DNA from: Akkermansiaceae bacterium UBA5020
Lineage (GTDB): Bacteria; Verrucomicrobiota; Verrucomicrobiia; Verrucomicrobiales; DEV007
Length of the DNA: 33,490 bases
Reading direction: 5' to 3'
NCBI GenBank assembly: GCA_002396885.1
Contig: DGXY01000017.1
Coordinates: forward strand, 1 to 33,490
Made by a program: the position numbers and the translations under genes. Within the stretch, counting starts at the first letter, position 1. Every line of letters starts with the position of its first letter. Positions 24,893 to 31,696 of the stretch are shown piece after piece. The notes below the pieces were generated by a model. That model searched no databases. It worked only from the letters and a program-made list of their open reading frames with translations, and was not told the DNA's origin.

Positions 24893-24920
24893 AAGATAAA
24901 GCCCCGGCGGGAAAAGTCAA
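24893..24920 (-). promoter_or_regulatory. Probable promoter of the rpmH cluster
   Basis: On the minus strand TTGACT (24920-24915) is followed after 16 bases by TATCTT (24898-24893). Both hexamers are close to the sigma-70 consensus and the expected start near 24886 gives an 85-base leader before rpmH. The leader is GC-rich with a G7 run; no strong attenuator-like hairpin was found. Confidence 0.5.
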
Positions 24921-24966
24921 CGGGAGTTCTGGAGGAGTCTTGGCCGGCCGCGCCCCCACCCCTCCT

Positions 24967-26055
24967 TCACGCCAGGATTGCCGCCGCGATCTGGTCCTGG
25001 TCTTCCGGCGTCACGTAGGGGCTCATCGGGAGGCTCAAACCGGTCGCAGCGATCCGCTCGGTGACCGGGAAATCACCTTCGCGGTATCCGAGACCGGCAA
25101 AAACGGGCTGGAGATGCAGAGGCACCGCGTAGTAGGGCACCGAAGGGACCCCGGCGGCACCGAGCTTGGCTTGGAGGGCATCCCGATCGGCCGAAAGCAC
25201 GGTGTATTGAGCGTAGACGGAGGTATTGCCCTCCGCCACGAAAGGCAGGGTCAATCCGGCATCCGCCAATCGGGTGGCGTAGCCATCGGCGACGGCCTGG
25301 CGCATCGCGATTTCTTCCTCGAAGAGATCCATCTTTGCGAGAACGATGGCGGCCTGGAGGGTATCGAGTCGGCCATTGATCCCGACGACGGGGTGGAAAT
25401 GCTTGCGCTGCTGCCCGTGGATGCGGATCCAGCGAAACTTTTCCGCCAGTTCATCATCGTCGGTGAAGAGCGCGCCGCCGTCGCCATAGCCGCCGAGGGG
25501 CTTCGAAGGGAAAAAGGAGGTGCTGCCAATGAGGGAGAGGGCTCCCGAACGCTTCCCGTGATGGGTGGCACCGAAGCACTGGGCCGCGTCTTCGATCACG
25601 GGCAAGTTCCCCGCGGCGGCGGCAATGCGGTTGATTGCGGTCATGTCCGCGGTCTGGCCGTAGATCCCCACGGGCATGATCGCCTTGGTCCGATCGGTGA
25701 TCGCCGCCTCAAGGCGGGCCGGATCGAGGTTCCAGGTATGGGGTTCGATATCGACAAAGACGGTCGTCGCGCCAAGCAGGGCAACGACTTCGGCCGTCGA
25801 GATCCAGGTGTAGGGCACGGTGATGACCTCGTCTCCCGGTCCGATCCCCAGGGCCATCAAGGCCATCAACAAGGAGTCCGTGCCCGAGGAAACCGCGATG
25901 GTGTGTCGGCACCCGAGAAAGTCGCAGAGCCGCGCCTCGAGTTCCACGACTTCGGGACCGAGGATGTATTGTCCGTGATCGAGCACGGCGGCGATGCGCC
26001 GGTCGAGGGTCTCGCGAATGCGCTTCTGCTGGCTCTTCAGGTCGATGAATTCCAT
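24967..26055 (-). CDS. DegT/DnrJ/EryC1-family PLP-dependent sugar aminotransferase
   Basis: A 362-residue enzyme expected to transfer an amino group (usually from glutamate) to a keto group of a nucleotide-activated sugar, used for glycans of the cell surface. Motifs: VSSGTDSLLMALMALGIGPGDEVITVPYTW (about residues 55-85) for phosphate and ring stacking, then VIEDAAQCFGA with the Asp that binds the PLP pyridine nitrogen. SFFPSKPLGGYGDGGA carries the Schiff-base lysine K185, and the substrate loop NGRLDTLQAAI is present. The N-terminus EFIDLKSQQKRIRETLDRRI is closest, from memory, to WbpE/WlbC-type UDP-sugar aminotransferases. No other sugar-nucleotide gene is next to it. The gap before rpmH holds that gene's promoter. 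The start is clear at ATG 26055, with pyrimidine-rich sequence before it. Confidence 0.9.
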   Translation of the reverse strand: MEFIDLKSQQKRIRETLDRRIAAVLDHGQYILGPEVVELEARLCDFLGCRHTIAVSSGTDSLLMALMALGIGPGDEVITVPYTWISTAEVVALLGATTVFVDIEPHTWNLDPARLEAAITDRTKAIMPVGIYGQTADMTAINRIAAAAGNLPVIEDAAQCFGATHHGKRSGALSLIGSTSFFPSKPLGGYGDGGALFTDDDELAEKFRWIRIHGQQRKHFHPVVGINGRLDTLQAAIVLAKMDLFEEEIAMRQAVADGYATRLADAGLTLPFVAEGNTSVYAQYTVLSADRDALQAKLGAAGVPSVPYYAVPLHLQPVFAGLGYREGDFPVTERIAATGLSLPMSPYVTPEDQDQIAAAILA

Positions 26056-26152
26056 GGAGGGGGAGGAAAGGAGCAGAAGTCTACGCCGCCCGAATCACCG
26101 CGCCAGCGAATTTCCCTCGTTGCCGAAGGGTGGCGGATCGGCCGAAGAGAAT

Positions 26153-27793
26153 TCAGTCGAGCATCAGACCCTCGTCGAGGAGGGCGAGAAACTTCTCGCG
26201 CTGCGCCCCTTGGGTCGGGTCGAGATGATCCCGCGCGGCCTCGAAAAGCGGGAGAAGGCGCTCGTCCCAGCTCACCGGTTCCCTCTTGAGGGTAGCGGCC
26301 CTAGCGGCCCATTGGAAACGCTTCCAATCGAGCATCCAGGCAACGAGCGCTGGGAAGAATTTTCCATGCAGCAGTTCTCGCACCCCAAGCCACGCCGAGG
26401 TCGTCTCCCCGGGCAAAAAACATTCAGCAGGGCGCTCGGTTCGGACGATCACCTCCCAGGCGGGCCACGCCGAGACTTCCGTGGAAAGGAGGGACTTCCA
26501 CCCCGGGTGAATCACGCCAGCCTCGAGATGCAATTCGATCTGCCAGGGTGAAATGAGTTCCGCATCGAATCCGGCACTCTCAAACTGAGAGAGGGCACGG
26601 TGGAGCTTGCCGAGGATGAGGAGAAGATCGCCCGTGACGAGGCCTTCCCCAGCGGCGAGAAGCGACGGCAGGGGGATTCCCTCGGAAGGGTCACCGACGA
26701 GGAGGGTGAAATACTCGTCGCAGTAGACCGAACGAATCCGCAGACAATGGTGATGCGCTTTGAGGAAGGGATGTGAAAGCCGACGGTTCAGGAAATCGAT
26801 CAGCGAAACACCGAACCAGCTCTCCGGCGGAAGGAGATGTCCGATCCTGATATCCGGGGGTTCCACAACAAGACGGTCAATCCGGAACGCGGAGAAGACC
26901 GGCGTTTCCCCGTCTCGCTCGCCCCCCGGCTCCGTGGCTCCGGAGAATCGCGAGGGATCCGCGTGGACCGCGCGCTCCTTCAAAAGTTGGGCGAGAGGCC
27001 CCGTCGGAAATGATCGTCGCGCCAGCGGACTTTCCGCCCCCTTTTCCCCTCGGGTGGACGCTTCCCACTCCGCCTGGAAAATCGACGCCACCTCGTCGAG
27101 ACGCTCCCCCAAGGAGCGGTCTTTGCCGAGGTCGAAATGCTTGAAAAGCGCCCGGAACGCCTTGCTGTCACCCGGCGCTCCCTTGAGCGGAGATCCTTTG
27201 CGACCTCTCTTAATGTAGGAATGGAGCACGGCGAGGCGCTCGCTCCATTGACGCGCGATGCGATAATCACTCAAGGGCGTCTCCTCCCGCATGAAGCTAA
27301 AAACCGGGCAGAAGGCAATCGAGGGGACGATGCCGTCGCGGGCATGCACGAGGAAGTCGGACGGATCGACATTGGACAAGAGCCTCGGCACTGGAATCAA
27401 GGCCTTCAGCCAGGCAAGGATCTCAAGGCAAAGTCTCCAAGCGACACGGTCGTGCAAAGCGGGAACCCGTGCGAGAAAGGCCGTGAACGACTCTCCGTCG
27501 GGTCCGAAGGAGGCAAAGACCACCTCCCCCTGTCCGGATTCCTTCAGAAGAACGGTGGTTTCGCCCGGCAGGGCAGAGAGCCCGCTCCATTGCAGGTGAC
27601 GCTGGCGGACGGAATCGAGATATCCCCGGGGCAAGGAGGCCTCCGGGTCCAACTTGAAAATCCACGCGATGATCTCTCCGGGATCGATCCGGCCAAGCCC
27701 AAAACCCCAGAAATCGGGCATGTCAGGGCCGAAACCAGGAGGCAGCGGAAGATCCTCCAAGCAGACAAGGGTCGTTTCCGCAGTCTCCGGCAT
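26153..27793 (-). CDS. Uncharacterised 546-residue protein, possible degenerate kinase-like fold
   Basis: I do not recognise this family. The protein has no signal peptide or membrane segment, so it is likely cytosolic. It is rich in Leu, Glu, Arg and Trp. It appears to consist of two halves (about residues 40-230 and 315-545) joined by a charged, poorly conserved-looking linker (about 230-310). Each half has a stretch weakly reminiscent of the helix and catalytic-loop region of protein kinases. The first is RLCLEILAWLKAL with SNVDPSDFLVHARDG; the second is LLLILGKLHRALSQFE with AGFDAELISPWQIEL. Neither has the HRD, DFG or glycine-loop residues, so if the fold is right these are pseudokinases. 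This is a pattern impression only. It lies on the same strand between a pseudopilin gene (114 bases upstream) and the aminotransferase (97 bases downstream). ATG 27793 is preferred to TTG 27802. Confidence 0.75.
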   Translation of the reverse strand: MPETAETTLVCLEDLPLPPGFGPDMPDFWGFGLGRIDPGEIIAWIFKLDPEASLPRGYLDSVRQRHLQWSGLSALPGETTVLLKESGQGEVVFASFGPDGESFTAFLARVPALHDRVAWRLCLEILAWLKALIPVPRLLSNVDPSDFLVHARDGIVPSIAFCPVFSFMREETPLSDYRIARQWSERLAVLHSYIKRGRKGSPLKGAPGDSKAFRALFKHFDLGKDRSLGERLDEVASIFQAEWEASTRGEKGAESPLARRSFPTGPLAQLLKERAVHADPSRFSGATEPGGERDGETPVFSAFRIDRLVVEPPDIRIGHLLPPESWFGVSLIDFLNRRLSHPFLKAHHHCLRIRSVYCDEYFTLLVGDPSEGIPLPSLLAAGEGLVTGDLLLILGKLHRALSQFESAGFDAELISPWQIELHLEAGVIHPGWKSLLSTEVSAWPAWEVIVRTERPAECFLPGETTSAWLGVRELLHGKFFPALVAWMLDWKRFQWAARAATLKREPVSWDERLLPLFEAARDHLDPTQGAQREKFLALLDEGLMLD

Positions 27794-27907
27794 GGAATAC
27801 AAAAGATTCCATCTTGCCTCAGATGGATGGAAGGTTCACCTCAATTTCCCCAAACAAAAGAAAACGTCGGTTGGGGACACGGCGGCCCGACGAGGAGCGA
27901 TCCCCCT

Positions 27908-28489
27908 TCAGAGACCCGACCAGTTGTTGATGTATTTGGCCTCCGCCTGGGTATCCGCGGGATCTGCGTCGGTAATCGACCAGATATCAAAAGTCGGATT
28001 GCGGGTCTCCCGCTTTTGCCCCTTCGGCAGATTCGGCGGTTGAGCGAGATAACGAACCGGGTTGCTGTAGGAGTCGATGACCATGTATTCCCCCCCGATC
28101 ACCATCGAACGCGGTTCTTTCGCTTCGCGATTCGAGAAGTAATCCAGTTTCGGCACGTAAACCTTCTCGTTCTTCTCGAAATCCACTTCACCATTCAGGT
28201 CGAAATCGCCTGAGAGATGTTTGTATAGCACCGCAGCGCCTTGGACCCCGTTCTGATCCCGGTCGCCGCCCGGTTCGCTGATCGGGTAGATTCCGTTGTC
28301 GAGCTGATACTTGGACAAACCCGCCTCCAGCTCGGCGATGAAAGATTCAACCTTGCCGCGGTTGATGCGGCTCTGGATCCCGGGAAGAGAGGCAATGAGG
28401 AACCCGGCCAAGATCACCATGATCCCGACCACGACCATCAATTCCACCATGCTGAATGCCCGGACGCGCCGGATGAAATTTGTCTTCAT
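27908..28489 (-). CDS. GspG-like type II secretion/type IV pilus pseudopilin
   Basis: A 193-residue prepilin-like protein. The leader MKTNFIRRVRA is short and basic, followed by FSMVELMVVVGIMVILAGFLI, the N-methylated hydrophobic helix, with Glu at +5. Cleavage would fall between Ala11 and Phe12; the usual residue before the cut is Gly, so Ala is a less common variant. The globular part begins with KYQLDNGIYPIS, as in GspG major pseudopilins, and ends near FDIWS, similar to the GspG C-terminus. Two Asp/Asn-rich loops (DRDQNG and DFDLNGEVD) may bind calcium, which GspG needs for stability. It follows the GspF gene by 124 bases and has its own promoter-like sequence ending at the start codon. 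Confidence 0.85.
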   Translation of the reverse strand: MKTNFIRRVRAFSMVELMVVVGIMVILAGFLIASLPGIQSRINRGKVESFIAELEAGLSKYQLDNGIYPISEPGGDRDQNGVQGAAVLYKHLSGDFDLNGEVDFEKNEKVYVPKLDYFSNREAKEPRSMVIGGEYMVIDSYSNPVRYLAQPPNLPKGQKRETRNPTFDIWSITDADPADTQAEAKYINNWSGL

Positions 28490-28495
28490 GCCCAC

Positions 28496-28525
28496 ACTCT
28501 AAAGATCCCGGTGTCCTCAAGTCAA
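28496..28525 (-). promoter_or_regulatory. Candidate promoter giving a leaderless pseudopilin mRNA
   Basis: On the minus strand TTGACT (28525-28520), 18 bases, TAGAGT (28501-28496). Only six bases lie between the -10 element and the ATG at 28489, so RNA would start at or within a base or two of the start codon. An in-frame GTG at 28495 lies inside the gap. A nested inverted repeat built on CACGTG lies about 50 bases further upstream (around 28568-28598). Confidence 0.4.
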
Positions 28526-28613
28526 TACGTTGTAAATCTTTTCTCTCAACCGCAACCCCCGGCTCTCACGTGGCGAACCTTCGCTCGACCACGTGCCTGG
28601 AAGGAGGGGCCGA

Positions 28614-29882
28614 TCAACCGGACTGGTTGTTCATCTCCGTGATGATGGAGATCATCGGCATGAAGAGCGCGATGACGATGGTTCCGACAATCAGCGCGAG
28701 AAACACGATCATGATCGGCTCGATCATCGAAGTCATCGCGTCGACGGCGTTATCGACTTCGTCGTCATACACATCGGCGATCTTGAGGAGCATGTCGGGA
28801 AGCTGACCGGTCTCCTCGCCCACGTCGACCATGGAGATGACCATCGGCGGGAAGATCTTGCTCGCCTCGAGCGGCGCCACGACGGACTCGCCCTCGCGCA
28901 CCGCTTCGTGGACCTTGTCGATCGCATTCGCGACCACCACGTTGCCGGAGGTGTCCCGGGTGATGTTGAGCGCTTGGAGAATGGGCACACCGCTCGTCAC
29001 GAGCGTTCCGAGGGTGCGGGTGAAGCGCGAGATGGCGCTCTTCAACTGCACCGGACCGAAAACCGGCATCTTGAGGAGCATCCGGTCGATCGCGACCCGG
29101 CCGCCCTTCGTCATGCTGAAGACTTTCCAACCCGCATAAAGCACGGCACCGATGATGAGCACGAGGAGCCATTGATCCTGGACCCATCGGCTGATCCCGA
29201 TGACGACCCGGGTGATCGCCGGGAGAGGTTTGTCACCCAGCATTTCTGCGAAGATCTTCTCGAATCGGGGCACGATCACCGCCATGAGGAAGACGAGGAT
29301 GCCGACCGCGATCACGATGACGATGATCGGATACACCATCGCCGCCACGATACGGTTTTTCAGCTTCTGAGCCTTCTCCTGGTATTCCGCAAGACGAATC
29401 AGGACAAGTTCAAGCACCCCACCCAATTCACCGGCCTTGACCATGTTGACATAGAGCTTATCAAAGACCTTCGGGTGCTGCCCTAGGCTTTCGGAGAAAG
29501 TCGATCCCCCCGCGACGGAGTCGGCGAGGTGATTGATGGTGCCGGCCATGACACGGTTTTTCTCCTGCTTGCCGAGCACGGAGAGACCACGCAGGAGCGG
29601 CAGGCCCGCATCCACGAGGGTCGCGAGCTGACGCGTGAAAATCATGAGGACCTTGCCTTTGACGCGGCCACCCACCCCGGTCTTCTTATTGCCCGATTGC
29701 GCCTTTTTGGCGCGCTTTTTCGCGGAGCTGGAGACGCCGCCCTTGCCCGCGGGAACGACTTGGGTGGGATAAAGGCCGCTCTTCCGGAGCTGGCTGATTG
29801 CATCCGCCTCGTCGTTCGCCTTGATGGACCCCGTCGTCTCCGTGCCCTTCGCATCCAAGGCGATGTATTCGAAGTTTGCCAT
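28614..29882 (-). CDS. GspF/PilC inner-membrane platform protein
   Basis: A 422-residue polytopic protein that anchors the assembly ATPase in type II secretion and type IV pilus machines. After a short N-terminal domain (FEYIALDAKGTETTGSI, then a Lys/Ser-rich stretch at about 45-72) come two copies of the GspF domain. These cover about residues 75-200 and 275-410, each followed by membrane segments (about 175-195, 225-245 and 385-405). Signatures include FTRQLATLVDAGLPLLRGL in the first copy and ISRFTRTLGTLVTSGVPILQAL in the second, then GEETGQLPDML. It is 77 bases downstream of a GspE-type ATPase gene. Confidence 0.94.
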   Translation of the reverse strand: MANFEYIALDAKGTETTGSIKANDEADAISQLRKSGLYPTQVVPAGKGGVSSSAKKRAKKAQSGNKKTGVGGRVKGKVLMIFTRQLATLVDAGLPLLRGLSVLGKQEKNRVMAGTINHLADSVAGGSTFSESLGQHPKVFDKLYVNMVKAGELGGVLELVLIRLAEYQEKAQKLKNRIVAAMVYPIIVIVIAVGILVFLMAVIVPRFEKIFAEMLGDKPLPAITRVVIGISRWVQDQWLLVLIIGAVLYAGWKVFSMTKGGRVAIDRMLLKMPVFGPVQLKSAISRFTRTLGTLVTSGVPILQALNITRDTSGNVVVANAIDKVHEAVREGESVVAPLEASKIFPPMVISMVDVGEETGQLPDMLLKIADVYDDEVDNAVDAMTSMIEPIMIVFLALIVGTIVIALFMPMISIITEMNNQSG

Positions 29883-29959
29883 ATTCGCTGATTCTGTCTG
29901 GTGGTTTTGAGATTAGCCTTCCAAGCACGATTGTGTCGATGGAAAAAAGGAAGATTCGA

Positions 29960-31657
29960 TCAGGTGTATTTCAGGACTTCCTCGATCGTGGTGATGCCCT
30001 CGAAAAGGTTGCGGATGCCGTCCTCACGGAGGGTTCGCATCCCGAGTTCCTGCGCCTTCTGCTTCAACACGACGGTGGCAGCGCGCTGGGCGATGAGGTC
30101 GCGGATCGGGTTCGACATGTCGAGGAGCTCGAAGAGCCCTTGCCGGCCGCGATACCCCGTGTCATTGCACGCGTCACAGCCTTGCCCGGTATAGAACTGG
30201 TTGTCTCCGAGGTCCGACGGATTGATCCCCAACTGGGCGAGCACCGCCTGCGAAGGTTTGTAGGCAACACGGCACCCGGAACAGATCCGGCGCAGGAGCC
30301 GCTGTCCGAGCACACCCTCGAGCGTCGCCGCGACGAGGAAGGGCTCGCAGCCCATGTCGATGAGCCGGGTCACCGCGCCGGGGGCATCATTCGTGTGCAG
30401 GGTCGAGAGCACCAAGTGGCCCGTGAGCGAGGCTTGGATCGCGATCTGGGCGGTCTCGAGGTCACGCATCTCCCCGACGAGAATCCGGTCGGGATCCTGA
30501 CGAAGGAAGGCGCGCAGCACCCGCCCGAAGGTAAGGCCAATGGCCTCATTGATCGGCACCTGCATGATGCCATCCATGTCGTATTCGACCGGATCCTCAG
30601 CCGTGAGGAGTTTGGCGTCCTCGGTGTTGATTTTGCGAAGGCAGGCGTAGAGCGTCGTCGTTTTTCCGGCCCCGGTCGGTCCAGTACAGATGAAGATGCC
30701 GTTCGGCTTCTCGATCGTATCGACGATATACTCGTGGATCTCGGGGGAAAGATTGAGGTTCTCGAGGTTGAGATTGACGTTCGATCGGTCGAGAACGCGC
30801 AGCACGACCGATTCCCCGAAGACCGTCGGCAAGGTCGAGACGCGCATGTCGACGGCCTGACCGTTGATCTCCTTGGTGATCCGACCGTCCTGAGGCAGTC
30901 GGGTCTCCGCGATGTTCAGGGACGACATGACCTTGATCCGCGAAATAATGGCCTGCTTCAAGTGGGCCGGGGGCGGGGCCATTTCATAGAGGGCGCCATC
31001 GACCCGGTAGCGGATCTTGAAGTCGTCTTCAAAGGGCTCGAAGTGGATGTCCGAGGCCTTTTCCTTGATCGCCTGATAGAGCACGAGGTCGACATAACGG
31101 ATGATGGGGGCCGAGTTGGACTCTTCCTCCGCATCAGCGTCGGAGAGCGCAGCGATCTCGGCCCGGATCTGAGCGAGGGCGTTGCTCTCGCCGGTTCCCG
31201 AACCCTTGGCCCCGGGGGCTTCAGCCCCTCCTCCGTAGTAGAACGTCTCGATCAAAGCCGCGATCTGCTCTGGCGGAGCGACGGCCGGGACGATATGGGT
31301 GTTGAGCGAGAAGCCGAGCTCCTCGAGATTCTGCGGATCGAGAGGATTGGCGATCGCCACCTGCAGCCCTTGCTCCAAAAACTGGATGGGGAAACATTGG
31401 TAAAGCTTGGCCGTCCCGGCAGGCACCGCACGCAGGACTTGGGGCGCCGGCTCGAAACCGGTCAGATCGTAAAACTCACCGCCAATGTCCTGGGCGACAA
31501 GCTGGAAGAGCTGATCTCGCTGGAGCAGGCCGAGTTCCTCGACCGCGTAGGTGATGTCGTGCTCGCTGCCATAGGCCGCGGCGATGTAGTCATCCCTCTG
31601 GGAATCGTCGATCAGACCCCGTGAAATGAGGAGATCGATTACGCTTTCAACCGTCAT
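29960..31657 (-). CDS. GspE/PilB-type secretion ATPase (second of a tandem pair)
   Basis: A 565-residue hexameric ATPase that drives pseudopilus or pilus assembly. The N-terminal MshEN-like domain (about residues 1-150) is followed by the N2 domain and the RecA-like core. Walker A is GPTGAGKTTT with K332, the Asp box lies near residue 355 and Walker B is ILVGEMRDLETAQIA. The His box is STLHTNDAP. The zinc-binding tetracysteine is complete, CSGC about 30 residues ahead of CDACNDTGYRGR, a mark of GspE/PilB rather than PilT. A Gly-rich and acidic insertion of about 30 residues (around 140-185) separates MshEN from N2. The gene lies 38 bases after a paralogue and 77 before gspF. ATG 31657 has no Shine-Dalgarno sequence. 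Confidence 0.94.
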   Translation of the reverse strand: MTVESVIDLLISRGLIDDSQRDDYIAAAYGSEHDITYAVEELGLLQRDQLFQLVAQDIGGEFYDLTGFEPAPQVLRAVPAGTAKLYQCFPIQFLEQGLQVAIANPLDPQNLEELGFSLNTHIVPAVAPPEQIAALIETFYYGGGAEAPGAKGSGTGESNALAQIRAEIAALSDADAEEESNSAPIIRYVDLVLYQAIKEKASDIHFEPFEDDFKIRYRVDGALYEMAPPPAHLKQAIISRIKVMSSLNIAETRLPQDGRITKEINGQAVDMRVSTLPTVFGESVVLRVLDRSNVNLNLENLNLSPEIHEYIVDTIEKPNGIFICTGPTGAGKTTTLYACLRKINTEDAKLLTAEDPVEYDMDGIMQVPINEAIGLTFGRVLRAFLRQDPDRILVGEMRDLETAQIAIQASLTGHLVLSTLHTNDAPGAVTRLIDMGCEPFLVAATLEGVLGQRLLRRICSGCRVAYKPSQAVLAQLGINPSDLGDNQFYTGQGCDACNDTGYRGRQGLFELLDMSNPIRDLIAQRAATVVLKQKAQELGMRTLREDGIRNLFEGITTIEEVLKYT

Positions 31658-31696
31658 ATAAACAAAAAGTGAGTGTGAATCATCGGACCCAGGCGA

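Noticed and set aside
24802..24966. Origin of replication next to rpmH
   Set aside because: No DnaA-box cluster (TTATCCACA-like) and no dnaA gene are visible in the gap or nearby.
27807..27832. TTCCATC/GATGGAA inverted repeat before the unknown 546-residue gene
   Set aside because: Seven pairs with a 12-base loop and no T-run; too weak to call a terminator or operator.
29876..31624. A 580-codon plus-strand frame opposite the GspE-type gene
   Set aside because: Antisense shadow of a clearly conserved ATPase; no recognisable motif. The same applies to long opposite frames at 7119-8660, 9128-10387, 12432-14180, 22790-24487, 24232-26289 and 32144-33349.
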